Shown piece after piece: positions 42,442 through 51,109 of a stretch of 64,000 nt of DNA. Position 1 is the first letter of the stretch; each line of letters opens with the position of its first letter. The translations under genes were made by a program, and so were the position numbers. Under the pieces are notes generated by a model, which saw nothing but the letters and a program-made list of their open reading frames with translations, did not search any database and was not told the DNA's origin. The stretch is taken from contig JBKECK010000045.1 of assembly GCA_047974625.1 (NCBI GenBank), positions 118,901-182,900 on the forward strand. The letters are read 5' to 3'. Origin of the DNA: CADEDH01 sp047974625 (GTDB lineage: Bacteria > Actinomycetota > Acidimicrobiia > Acidimicrobiales > SZUA-35).

Positions 42442-44067
42442 TCATCCGGCGGCGTCCCGGCGGAGGCTGAACTTCTGGATCTTGCCGCTCGGGGTCCGGG
42501 GCATGGCGTCGATCACCTCCACCCGCTCGGGATGGTACTGGGTGGCCACCTGTTCGTCGGTCAGGTAGCGGCGGAGCTCGGTCAGGTCGAAGGAGCGGCC
42601 GGCGGCGACGGTGACGAAGGCACACGCCCGCTCGCCGAGCCGTTCGTCCGGGTAGCCGACGACGGCCACGTCCTCCACCGCCGGGTGCCGGTGGAGCAGG
42701 TTCTCCACCTCGACCACGGGGATGTTCTCCCCGCCACGGATGATCAGGTCCTTGCTCCGGCCGTCGATGCGGACGTACCCCTCGTCGTCGAGATGGGCGA
42801 GGTCGCCGGTGGTGAACCAGTCGTCGGCGTCGGTGGCGTTGAGCTCCGGTCGCTTCAGGTAGCCGGCGAACTGTTGGGGACAGCGGACCTGGAGCGAGCC
42901 CGTTCCCCCCGGCCCGGCGGCGCCGACCACCCGCAGCTCCATACCGGGCATGGGCCGCCCGTCGCTGGTGGCCGACTTCTCGTCGGCCCGGTCGGGTTCG
43001 GTGAGGGTGGCGGCCCCGTTCTCGGTCATCCCCCACGCCGAGCAGACGGTGAGGCCGAGGACGCGGCGGGCCCGTTCGATCAGGACCGGCGGGATCGGGG
43101 CCCCGGCGCACACGAACCGGGTGAACTGCTCCGCCACCGGTGCCCCTCCCTCTGCCGCGGCGCACAGGTCGGCCACGAACGGACTGGACGCCATCGAGAA
43201 GGTGACCCCCTCGGCGGCCACGACCCCCAACGCCCGCACCGGATCCCACCGGTCCAGGCAGACGGTGGTGGCCCCCAACACCAACGGCAGGCCAAGCAGG
43301 TAGCCGTAACCGGTCAGATGGGCCATCGGTGAGGCGCCGAGGACCACGGACCCCTCGTCGAGGCCCATCCGCTCGGCGAAGGCGTACACCCCGGCCAGCA
43401 GGGTGTTGGAGGTGTGCATCACCCCCTTGGGCTCGCCGGTCGTCCCCGAGGTGTACATGAGCAGGGCCACGTCATCCGGACCGAGCGGACCGGCCGACCG
43501 GGACCCCGGCGTCGGGGTCCCGGCCGAACCCTCCGTCAACCAGCTGGTGCCCCCGTCGTCGCGGTCGCCGACGGTCAGCACGGTGAGGTCGTGGTCCACC
43601 GAGGCGGCCAGGTCGCGGGCCATGGCCGCGTGATCGAAACCCCGGAACTCGGTGGGCACGATGAACACCGAGGTCTCGGCCAGGGTGAGCATGAACCTCA
43701 GTTCCCGAGGACGGAAGATCGGCATCAGGGGGTTGGCCACGGCCCCGATCCGGGCGCAGGCCAGGGACAGCACCACCAGCTCCCACCAGTTGGGTAGCTG
43801 GTAGGCGACCACGTCGCCGGGACCGACACCCCGGCCGGTCAGGGCACCGGCGGCCGCGTCGACCAGGAGGTCGAGTTCCGCGTACCGGAGCCGGACCGGT
43901 TCGTCCCGGTCGTGGCGGTAGGCCACCACCGCCTCCGCGTCCGGGCGGCGGGTGACGGCGTCGGTCAGCCACTGGTCCAGGGTGCGGTCACGCCAGTGGC
44001 CGCCGTCCACCATGGCCGTCCGACGGGGAGGAACGAGGACCGGATCGAGGGCCGGGTCGAGGGTCAT
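42442..44067 (-). CDS. AMP-dependent acyl-CoA synthetase
   Basis: A 541-residue ligase of the ANL superfamily. MYTSGTTGEPKGVMH is the P-loop, SAWGMTENGAATL the A5 motif, VRIDGRSKDLIIRGGENI the hinge and PRTPSGKIQKFSLR the catalytic lysine. It resembles cyclohexanecarboxylate or medium-chain acid CoA ligases. It activates an acid, possibly the entry substrate of the minus-strand catabolic block. ATG 44067 lies 13 bases downstream of the small gene at 44080. Confidence 0.9.
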   Translation of the reverse strand: MTLDPALDPVLVPPRRTAMVDGGHWRDRTLDQWLTDAVTRRPDAEAVVAYRHDRDEPVRLRYAELDLLVDAAAGALTGRGVGPGDVVAYQLPNWWELVVLSLACARIGAVANPLMPIFRPRELRFMLTLAETSVFIVPTEFRGFDHAAMARDLAASVDHDLTVLTVGDRDDGGTSWLTEGSAGTPTPGSRSAGPLGPDDVALLMYTSGTTGEPKGVMHTSNTLLAGVYAFAERMGLDEGSVVLGASPMAHLTGYGYLLGLPLVLGATTVCLDRWDPVRALGVVAAEGVTFSMASSPFVADLCAAAEGGAPVAEQFTRFVCAGAPIPPVLIERARRVLGLTVCSAWGMTENGAATLTEPDRADEKSATSDGRPMPGMELRVVGAAGPGGTGSLQVRCPQQFAGYLKRPELNATDADDWFTTGDLAHLDDEGYVRIDGRSKDLIIRGGENIPVVEVENLLHRHPAVEDVAVVGYPDERLGERACAFVTVAAGRSFDLTELRRYLTDEQVATQYHPERVEVIDAMPRTPSGKIQKFSLRRDAAG

Positions 44068-44079
44068 GGCGTAGGCGGA

Positions 44080-44328
44080 TCAGATCGGCCGCATGGTGCC
44101 GGCCTCGTCGACGTCGTCCTCGTTACCATCGTCGTGGCGGGACTCGATCCGTTTGAACAGATCCTTCAGCTCGGCGAGGGGGTTGTCGGAACGATGCTTG
44201 ACTGCCTCGGCGATCATGTCGTTGGCCCGGGACGGTCCGTACAGCCCCTCCCAGATCTGCCGCTGTCGGTCGAACTCGGGGTCGTCGTTGGAGCCGGCAT
44301 CGAGTGGATTTGGTTGGTTCACGACCAT
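44080..44328 (-). CDS. Small acidic protein of unknown function
   Basis: An 82-residue protein. A charged helix EFDRQRQIWEGLYGPSRAND is followed by PLAELKDLFKRIESRHDD and an acidic tail. There is no family I recognise. It lies 12 bases upstream of the acyl-CoA synthetase and is probably cotranscribed. Regular codon use and a tight operon position support it as real. Confidence 0.6.
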   Translation of the reverse strand: MVVNQPNPLDAGSNDDPEFDRQRQIWEGLYGPSRANDMIAEAVKHRSDNPLAELKDLFKRIESRHDDGNEDDVDEAGTMRPI

Positions 44329-44493
44329 GACGCTAGTCGGTGGTCAACCCCAGCGCCCCGACGAGGAACTGGTGCCGCGTGGTCCACCCGGCATGGGCTG
44401 GGATCGGTCGCGGCCGGCGTGGTAGTACGAACACAACGATCCGAGCGTTTCGCCACCCCTCCGGCGTCGAGCGACCAACCCGGGAGATCCACC

Positions 44494-45723
44494 ATGGCCT
44501 ATGAGTACACCGAACAAGGTAAGGAAATGCAGGAGGCGGTGAAGTCGTTCATGGACGACTTCATCTACCCCAACGAGGCGGAGTACTACGAGGAACAGAG
44601 CAACCTCGACGACCCGAACGGCACACCGGCCATGATGGACAAGCTCAAGGCCGCGGCCAAGGAGCGGGGCCTGTGGAACCTGTTCATCCCCCACCTCGAC
44701 CCCCAGGCCCCGGGGACGAAACTGTCCAACCTCGACTACTCCCCCATTTCCGAGGAACTGGGCAAGGTGCCGTTCGCCTCCGAGGCCCTCAACTGTTCGG
44801 CCCCGGACACCGGCAACATGGAGATCCTCAACCTGTACGCCTCGGAGCGGGTCAAGGGCCGGTGGCTGTCCCCCCTGCTCGAGGGTGAGATCCGGTCGGC
44901 CTTCTCGATGACTGAGCCGGACGTCGCCAGCTCGGACGCCTCGAACATCGAGCTCAGCATCGTGCGTGACGGCGACGAGTACGTCCTCAACGGCAAGAAG
45001 TGGTTCTCGTCCAACGCGCTCCGCCCCGAGTGCGAGGTCCTGATCGTGATGGGCAAGAACGATCCGACGGCGGCCCGCCACCAGCAGCAGTCGATGATCG
45101 TGGTTCCCAAGGACACCCCGGGGATCACGGTGGGCCGCGATCCGCTCGTGTTCGGCTACCACGATCGGGGTGGGCACCCCGAGCTGGTCTACGAGAACGT
45201 ACGGGTGCCCGAGGACCACATCCTCGGTGGGGAGGGCGAGGGCTTCGCCATCAGCCAGGCCCGCCTCGGCCCGGGACGGATCCACCACTGCATGCGCAGC
45301 ATCGGGGTGGCGGAGCGGGCCCTCGGGCTGATGGTGGACCGCGCCCTCCAGCGGGAGACGTTCGGCAAGCTGGTGGCCCAGCACGGCCTCATCCAGGACT
45401 GGATCGCCGAGTCCCGCATCGAGATCGACCAGGCCCGCCAGTACGTGCTCCACGTGGCCCAGATGATGGACACGGTGGGTAACAAGGCGGCCGCCCAGGA
45501 GATCTCGGGGATCAAGGTGGCCATCCCGAACATGGCCCTGAAGGTGATCGACCGGGCCATCCAGGTCCACGGGGCCGCCGGGGTCACCCAGTTCACCCCG
45601 TTGGCCCACATGTACGCCCACATGCGGACCCTGCGAATCGCGGACGGGCCCGACGAGGTGCACAAGATGACGATCGCCCGGCGCGAGATCCGCCAGCACG
45701 ACCCGTCGTTCCGGATGACCTGA
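44494..45723 (+). CDS. Acyl-CoA dehydrogenase, ACAD10/11-like
   Basis: A 409-residue flavoprotein. AFSMTEPDVASSDASNIE and GKKWFSSNALRPEC are the FAD/substrate motifs. VHGAAGVTQFTPLAHMYAHM and RTLRIADGPDEVH at the C-terminus match the ACAD10/11 branch, where Asp replaces the usual catalytic Glu. This branch handles long, branched or hydroxylated acyl-CoAs. ATG 44494 follows gggaga. It stands alone, divergent from the acyl-CoA synthetase block. Confidence 0.92.
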   Translation: MAYEYTEQGKEMQEAVKSFMDDFIYPNEAEYYEEQSNLDDPNGTPAMMDKLKAAAKERGLWNLFIPHLDPQAPGTKLSNLDYSPISEELGKVPFASEALNCSAPDTGNMEILNLYASERVKGRWLSPLLEGEIRSAFSMTEPDVASSDASNIELSIVRDGDEYVLNGKKWFSSNALRPECEVLIVMGKNDPTAARHQQQSMIVVPKDTPGITVGRDPLVFGYHDRGGHPELVYENVRVPEDHILGGEGEGFAISQARLGPGRIHHCMRSIGVAERALGLMVDRALQRETFGKLVAQHGLIQDWIAESRIEIDQARQYVLHVAQMMDTVGNKAAAQEISGIKVAIPNMALKVIDRAIQVHGAAGVTQFTPLAHMYAHMRTLRIADGPDEVHKMTIARREIRQHDPSFRMT

Positions 45724-45732
45724 CGCCCGACG

Positions 45733-45750
45733 CCCGGGGCGTTCCCCGGG
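45733..45750 (+). terminator. GC hairpin between convergent genes
   Basis: cccgggg (45733-45739) and ccccggg (45744-45750) pair perfectly around cgtt. It lies 9 bases after the acyl-CoA dehydrogenase stop and 23 bases before the helicase stop, so it may terminate both. Confidence 0.45.
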
Positions 45751-45773
45751 GCCCGGCTCCGGCGCCCTCAGTG

Positions 45774-47375
45774 TTAGCCCTGGCCCCGGGTCCGACGCCG
45801 ACCGCTTGACCTGGCCCCGGTTCCTCCACCCGCCTTGCGGTTGGGGGGCCGGGGCTTTCCCGATCGTTTCGTTCCCGGTTTGGCCTTCGCCGCCCTGGCC
45901 TTGCCCCCGCTCCGACCCGATCGCGACCGGGACGGCCCAGCGCCCTCGGGGGCTCCAGCCCCCGGTTTCTCCGGTTTCGTCCCCTCCCCCGCCGGCCGGC
46001 CCGGGCCCGGGCGGCGCGAACGGGCCTGGCCGGTTCCGCCCGATCGGCGGCGGGACGACCGGGTGGCCTGATCGCCTCGCGAGCCGGATCGCCCGCTACC
46101 GGCGGAACCGCCCTCGGTCCCTCCGGTCCTGTCGGAGTTGTCGGCGCGGCCGTTGTTGGTCTTGTCGTTGCGGCCGGTCCTGCCGTTGCGGCCTGTGTCG
46201 TCGGCGCGGCCGGTCTGATCGGTGCCGTCGTTGCGGCCGGTCCTGCCGTTGCGGCCTGTCTTGTCGGGGGTGGACGACAGGGCCTCGATGGGCAGCTCCA
46301 GATCGAGCTGGCGCTGCATCCTGCGCACCTCGTCGACCTGGCTGGGGGCGACCAGGCTGACCACCAGACCGGTCCGTCCCGCCCGGGCGGTGCGGCCCGA
46401 CCGGTGGGTGTACACCTTGGCCTCGTCGGGCGGGTCGGCGTGGACGACCAGGGCGACGTCGTCGACATGGATGCCGCGGGCGGCGACGTCGGTGGCCACG
46501 AGGGCTTGGGCCCGCCCGGCCGTGAACCGTTCCAGGGCCCGGGTCCGCTTGTTCTGGCTGTGGCCCCCGTGCAGGGCCACCGCGTCGACCCCCCGCTGGT
46601 TGAGCTGGCGGGCCATCCGATCGGCGCCGTGGCGGGTCCGGCAGAACACCACGGCGGGCCAGTCCCGGTCGATGACCTGGGCGGCCACGTCGGCCCGGTC
46701 GGGTCGGTCGACCAGGAGGAACCGGTGCTCGGCCGGCACGGTGTCCTCGACGTCGTCCTCCACCCGGTGCCGGGCCGGGTCGTGCTGGTAGGCGTCGGTC
46801 AGGGCGGCCACCTCGGTATCGAGGGTGGCCGAGAACAGCACGATCTGGCGGCGGGGCGCCGTCCGGTCGAGCAGGCGGCGTACCACGGGCAGGAACCCCA
46901 TGTCCGCCATCTGGTCGGCTTCGTCGATCACCACCCGGTCCACGTCGGCCAGATCCACCAGCTTCTGGCTGATCAGGTCCTCCAGGCGGCCCGGGCAGGC
47001 CACCAGGAGGTCCACCCCGGTGCGGAGCTGTCTGACCTGGGCGCCGTAGCCGACCCCGCCGTACACCACCCCGATGCGGAGGTCCGATTCGAGGGCCCGC
47101 AACTCGTCGGCGATCTGGTCGGCCAGCTCCCGGGTGGGTGACAGGATCAGCGATCGGGGCCGGTGGGGTTCACCCCGTGCCCCGGCCGCCAGCAGGGGCA
47201 GGCCGAAGGCCAGGGTCTTGCCCGAACCCGTGGGGGCCTGGCCGCACACGTCCCGCCCGGTCATGGCGTCGGTGATGGTGGCGGCCTGGATGGCAAAGGG
47301 CTGCTCGAACCCGCGGGCGGCGAGGGACCGGCACAACGCTTCGGGCACGCCCAGTTGGGCGAAGGTGGGGGACAT
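45774..47375 (-). CDS. DEAD-box RNA helicase with long basic disordered tail
   Basis: A 533-residue ATP-dependent RNA helicase. The order is FEQPFAIQAATI (Q motif), APTGSGKT (I), PTRELADQI (Ia), IDEADQMADMGF (II, DEAD), FSATL (III), VFCRTRHGADRMA (IV), ATDVAARGIHVDDV (V) and HRSGRTARAGRTG (VI). The helicase core ends near residue 365. The remaining 165 residues are Gly-Arg-Ser-Lys-rich with a tandem TGRNGRTGRND repeat, probably an RNA-binding disordered tail. ATG 47375 follows aggag. It may aid ribosome assembly or mRNA turnover. Confidence 0.93.
   Translation of the reverse strand: MSPTFAQLGVPEALCRSLAARGFEQPFAIQAATITDAMTGRDVCGQAPTGSGKTLAFGLPLLAAGARGEPHRPRSLILSPTRELADQIADELRALESDLRIGVVYGGVGYGAQVRQLRTGVDLLVACPGRLEDLISQKLVDLADVDRVVIDEADQMADMGFLPVVRRLLDRTAPRRQIVLFSATLDTEVAALTDAYQHDPARHRVEDDVEDTVPAEHRFLLVDRPDRADVAAQVIDRDWPAVVFCRTRHGADRMARQLNQRGVDAVALHGGHSQNKRTRALERFTAGRAQALVATDVAARGIHVDDVALVVHADPPDEAKVYTHRSGRTARAGRTGLVVSLVAPSQVDEVRRMQRQLDLELPIEALSSTPDKTGRNGRTGRNDGTDQTGRADDTGRNGRTGRNDKTNNGRADNSDRTGGTEGGSAGSGRSGSRGDQATRSSRRRSGGTGQARSRRPGPGRPAGEGTKPEKPGAGAPEGAGPSRSRSGRSGGKARAAKAKPGTKRSGKPRPPNRKAGGGTGARSSGRRRTRGQG
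46164..46259 (-). repeat. 33-bp direct repeat, 63-bp period, in the helicase tail
   Basis: Two identical 33-bp copies at 46164-46196 and 46227-46259 encode TGRNGRTGRND in the minus-strand helicase. The 63-bp spacing is 21 codons, so expansion keeps the frame. Confidence 0.85.
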
Positions 47376-47617
47376 GGGAGGGCTCCTGAGAGGACCGGAG
47401 ACGGGGCCTGAACGACGGACGGTCGGCCCGCTACCGGAGGCGAACCCGGGGGTCGAGGAGCGGCACGTACCCCAACCAGCGGAAACCAGGGTCTCATGAT
47501 AGCGGTCGGCCGCCCGGCCCCGCGGGTTGGACACGCCGGGTGGTGACGGGACAGTCTCGGCCGTCGAGGCGGTCGAGGCCGTGGCCCGGCCGTTCCCACG
47601 CCACGAGGAGTTCCTCC

Positions 47618-50600
47618 ATGACTGAGCCCGGTCCACCCGCCCGTCCGTCCGCCCCGCTGGCGCGGGTCCTGATCGCCAATCGGGGTGAGATCGCGGTCCG
47701 GATCGCCCGGGCCGCGGCCGGCCTCGGCACGGAGACGGTGGCCGTGTACCCGCCCGTCGACGCGGAATCCCTCCACGTCCGGCACACCACCACCTCGGTG
47801 GAGCTGGCCCAGGACCCGGCGGCCGGACCCGTGGCCGCCTACCTCGACGTCGACGCGGTGGTCGAGGCCGCGGTGGTCACCGGCTGCGATGGTCTCCACC
47901 CCGGCTACGGCTTCCTGGCCGAACAGGCGGCCCTCCCCCGCCGCTGCGCCGAGGTGGGTATCACCTTCGTGGGTCCCTCGGCCGAGGCCATCGCCCTGTT
48001 CGGCGACAAGGTCCGGGCCCGGGAGCTGGCCCGGACCCACGGGGTGCCTGTTGTCCCCGGCAGTGACAAGGCCGTCGCCGACCCGGACGAGGCCCGGGCC
48101 GCTGCCGAGGCCGTCGGCTACCCGGTGATGCTCAAGGCGGCCGCCGGAGGCGGCGGCCGCGGCATGCGCGAGGTGGCCGACGCCGCCGGCATGGCCGAGG
48201 CCTTCGAGCGGTGCTCCAGCGAGGCCCTGGCCGCCTTCGGGGACGGATCGGTGTTCGTGGAGCACCTGGTTCGGGACCCCCGCCACGTGGAGGTCCAGAT
48301 CCTGGCCGACGCCGCCGGCCGTGTGGTGCACCTGTACGACCGCGACTGCTCGGTGCAGCGCCGCCACCAGAAGGTGGTGGAGATAGCCCCCGCCGGGGGG
48401 CTCGACCCAGATCTCCGGGCCTCCATGTTCGGCTGGGCGGTGACCATCGCCGCCGCCGGGGGCCTGGTCAACGCGGCCACCGTCGAGTTTCTCGTCGACC
48501 CTGACCAGGGCGCGGCCTACTTCATCGAGTGCAACCCCCGCATCCAGGTGGAGCACACCGTCACCGAACAGGTGCTGGGTGTCGACCTGGTGGAGGCCCA
48601 GTTCCGTATCGCCGGCGGGGCCACCCTGGCCGAGCTCGGTCTGGCCGACCAGGCCGCGGTCGGTACACCCGTCGGGGTGGCCGTCCAGTGCCGCCTGTCG
48701 GTCACCGGGCCCGGCACTCTCACCGCCTACAAGGAGCCGTCCGGGCCGGGGGTGCGGGTGGACGCGATCGGCTACGCCGGGTACACGCCGCCACCCCAGT
48801 TCGATCCCCTCCTGGCCAAGATCATCACCACCGGGCCCGGCCTCGAAGCCGCCCTGGACCGGGCCCGCCGGGCCCTGAACGAGCTCCAGGTCACGGGCGC
48901 GACCACCAACCGCGACGAGCTCCGGGCCATCGTCGACCAGCCGGCGGTGCGGGCCGGTGACGCCCGGACCACCCTGCTCGACGACACCCCGCTCCGCCCC
49001 GACGATGCCGCCCCCACCAGCACCGTCGTCGACCTGCTCGACCGGCACGCGCCCGGTCTGGCCCCGGGCCGACCGGGCCCCCGGCCTGCCGTCGCCGCGT
49101 GGCCCGAACTGGTGGTCCCCGCCGGCGACGAGGCCGTCGTCTGCCCCACCGACGCCGCCGTGGTGTCGGTGGCCGTCGTCGCCGGCGACACCGTCGCCCT
49201 CGGCGACCCCGTCGCCGTGGTGAGCGCCATGAAGATGGAGACCCACCTCACGGCCCCCTGCGACGGGACCGTCGGTGCCCTGCTCGACCTGGACCCCGGG
49301 GCGGCGGTGCCGGCCGGAACGGTGGTGGCGGTGATCCATCCCGGTGTGACCGCCGGTGCGACCCCGGCCACCGGTGCCGCCGCGGCCCCGTGGGCCGGCA
49401 CCCTGGATCAGGTGGCCGACCTGCACCGTCTGGCCCGGGAGCGGCTGGCGCCCGGATCCGACGACCCCGGGGTGGTCCGGCAACGCAGCCGGGGCAAGCT
49501 GACCTGTCGGGAGCGGATCGACGAACTGCTGGACGACGGCAGCTTCCGGGAGGTCGGGAGCGTGGCCGGGTTCGCCTCCTACGACGACGACGGCACGATC
49601 CTGGCCTTCACCCCCGCCAACCATGTCGGTGGTCAGGGCCTCATCGAGACCCGCCCGGTGGTGGTCTGTGCCGACGACTTCACCTCACGGGGCGGCCACG
49701 CCGACGGGGCCATCGGGGCCAAGAGCCTCTACCTCGACCGTCTCTCGACCGAGCTGCGGCTGCCGTCGGTCCGCCTCCTGGACGGATCGTCGGGCGGGGG
49801 CAGTGTGGCCGCCATGGTGCCCGCCCAGCGAAGTGATGGGGAGAGCACGGCCAAGGAGAGCCGGGGTGCGATCAAGGCCGGGCGCCCCCGGGTGTCGGGG
49901 GGCGGCGGCTCGTTCCTGCCCGGTCATCTCGGTTCCACCCAGTACACCCGCCAGCTGGCCACCGTGCCGGTGGTCAACGTCCTGATGGGCAGTGTGGTGG
50001 GGATCGGGGCGGCCAAGGCCGTCCTCGGCCACTTCTCGGTCATGGTGCGCGATATCGCCCAGCTGTTCGTGGCCGGACCCCCCGTGGTCAGCCACGCCGT
50101 TGGGTACGACATCACCAAGGAGGAACTGGGCGGCTGGCACATCCACTGCCGGAACGGTGCGGTCGACAATCTGGCCGAGACCGAGGAGGATGCAATCGAA
50201 CAGACCCGACGGTTCCTGTCCTACCTGCCCTCCAGCGTGTACGAGGCCCCGCCGGTGCTCACCCCGCCGGTGGGAGAACACCCGGACCGGGCCGAGGAAC
50301 TCCTGGCCCACCTCATCCCCCGCAACCGGACCACCACGTTCGACATCCGCCGGGTCATCGAACTACTCGCCGACCGTGACTCGTTCTTCGAGGTCGGGCC
50401 CCTGTGGGGTACCGACCAGGTGGTCGGCTTCGTCCGGTTCATGGGCCACCCGATGGGGGTGATCGCCTCGGACTCGCAGCACGTCAACGGGGGCGCCCTC
50501 ACCGCGGACGGCTGCGACAAGCTGACCCGCCACCTCGACCTGTGCGACCTGTTCCACCTGCCGGTGCTGAACCTGGTCGACAACCCCGGGTTCGCCGTCG

Positions 50601-51049
50601 GTGTGGAGCACGAGGAGGCCGCCACCATCCGCAAGGGCGGTGAGTGGATGGTGGCCTTCGCCCAGACCCAGGTGCCGATCTTCACCGTCATCATGCGGCG
50701 CAGCTTCGGGGTGGCGGGCAACAACTACGCCACCCCGCGGGCCCAGCCGGCCATGCGGGTGGTGTGGCCGTCGGCCGACGTGGGCGGCATCCCTCCCGAG
50801 GGTGGGATCGAGGCCGCCTACAAGCGGCAGCTGGCCGAGGCCGAGGACCCGGCCGCCCTGCGAGCGGAACTGGAGGCCCGGATCGAGAGCGTGCGGGGCC
50901 CACTCGGTCCCCTGTCCCGGTTCGAGATGGAGGAGATGGTCGATCCCCGCGAGACCCGCCGGCTGGTGTGCGAATGGCTGGTTACCGCCCGTCGACAGGT
51001 GTCGTCTCCGGACCGGCTGGGTCCCCGGGGTCTGCAGTTCCGGCCGTGA
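47618..51049 (+). CDS. Single-chain biotin-dependent acyl-CoA carboxylase (BC-BCCP-CT)
   Basis: A 1143-residue fusion of all three carboxylase parts. Biotin carboxylase occupies about 15-460, with MLKAAAGGGGRGMR for ATP and FIECNPRIQVEHTVTE at the active site. The biotinyl domain is about 505-575, with AMKMETH where the Lys is biotinylated. Carboxyltransferase N and C halves span about 600-1143, with RGKLTCRERIDELLDDG and NPGFAVGVEHEEA. It carboxylates an acyl-CoA with bicarbonate and ATP. The single-chain layout recalls the long-chain acyl-CoA carboxylases; the substrate is inferred only. ATG 47618 follows gaggag. The gene is divergent from the helicase. Confidence 0.92.
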   Translation: MTEPGPPARPSAPLARVLIANRGEIAVRIARAAAGLGTETVAVYPPVDAESLHVRHTTTSVELAQDPAAGPVAAYLDVDAVVEAAVVTGCDGLHPGYGFLAEQAALPRRCAEVGITFVGPSAEAIALFGDKVRARELARTHGVPVVPGSDKAVADPDEARAAAEAVGYPVMLKAAAGGGGRGMREVADAAGMAEAFERCSSEALAAFGDGSVFVEHLVRDPRHVEVQILADAAGRVVHLYDRDCSVQRRHQKVVEIAPAGGLDPDLRASMFGWAVTIAAAGGLVNAATVEFLVDPDQGAAYFIECNPRIQVEHTVTEQVLGVDLVEAQFRIAGGATLAELGLADQAAVGTPVGVAVQCRLSVTGPGTLTAYKEPSGPGVRVDAIGYAGYTPPPQFDPLLAKIITTGPGLEAALDRARRALNELQVTGATTNRDELRAIVDQPAVRAGDARTTLLDDTPLRPDDAAPTSTVVDLLDRHAPGLAPGRPGPRPAVAAWPELVVPAGDEAVVCPTDAAVVSVAVVAGDTVALGDPVAVVSAMKMETHLTAPCDGTVGALLDLDPGAAVPAGTVVAVIHPGVTAGATPATGAAAAPWAGTLDQVADLHRLARERLAPGSDDPGVVRQRSRGKLTCRERIDELLDDGSFREVGSVAGFASYDDDGTILAFTPANHVGGQGLIETRPVVVCADDFTSRGGHADGAIGAKSLYLDRLSTELRLPSVRLLDGSSGGGSVAAMVPAQRSDGESTAKESRGAIKAGRPRVSGGGGSFLPGHLGSTQYTRQLATVPVVNVLMGSVVGIGAAKAVLGHFSVMVRDIAQLFVAGPPVVSHAVGYDITKEELGGWHIHCRNGAVDNLAETEEDAIEQTRRFLSYLPSSVYEAPPVLTPPVGEHPDRAEELLAHLIPRNRTTTFDIRRVIELLADRDSFFEVGPLWGTDQVVGFVRFMGHPMGVIASDSQHVNGGALTADGCDKLTRHLDLCDLFHLPVLNLVDNPGFAVGVEHEEAATIRKGGEWMVAFAQTQVPIFTVIMRRSFGVAGNNYATPRAQPAMRVVWPSADVGGIPPEGGIEAAYKRQLAEAEDPAALRAELEARIESVRGPLGPLSRFEMEEMVDPRETRRLVCEWLVTARRQVSSPDRLGPRGLQFRP

Positions 51050-51063
51050 GCCGACCGGGGCCG

Positions 51064-51097
51064 CGGGTCGGGCCGTGAGCCGTGGGGCTCCGACCCG
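51064..51097. terminator. Hairpin between the convergent carboxylase and binding-protein genes
   Basis: cgggtcgg (51064-51071) and ccgacccg (51090-51097) pair perfectly around an 18-base loop. It starts 14 bases after the carboxylase stop and ends 12 bases before the binding-protein stop, so it may act in both directions. Confidence 0.4.
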
Positions 51098-51109
51098 ACC
51101 CGTCGGCGT

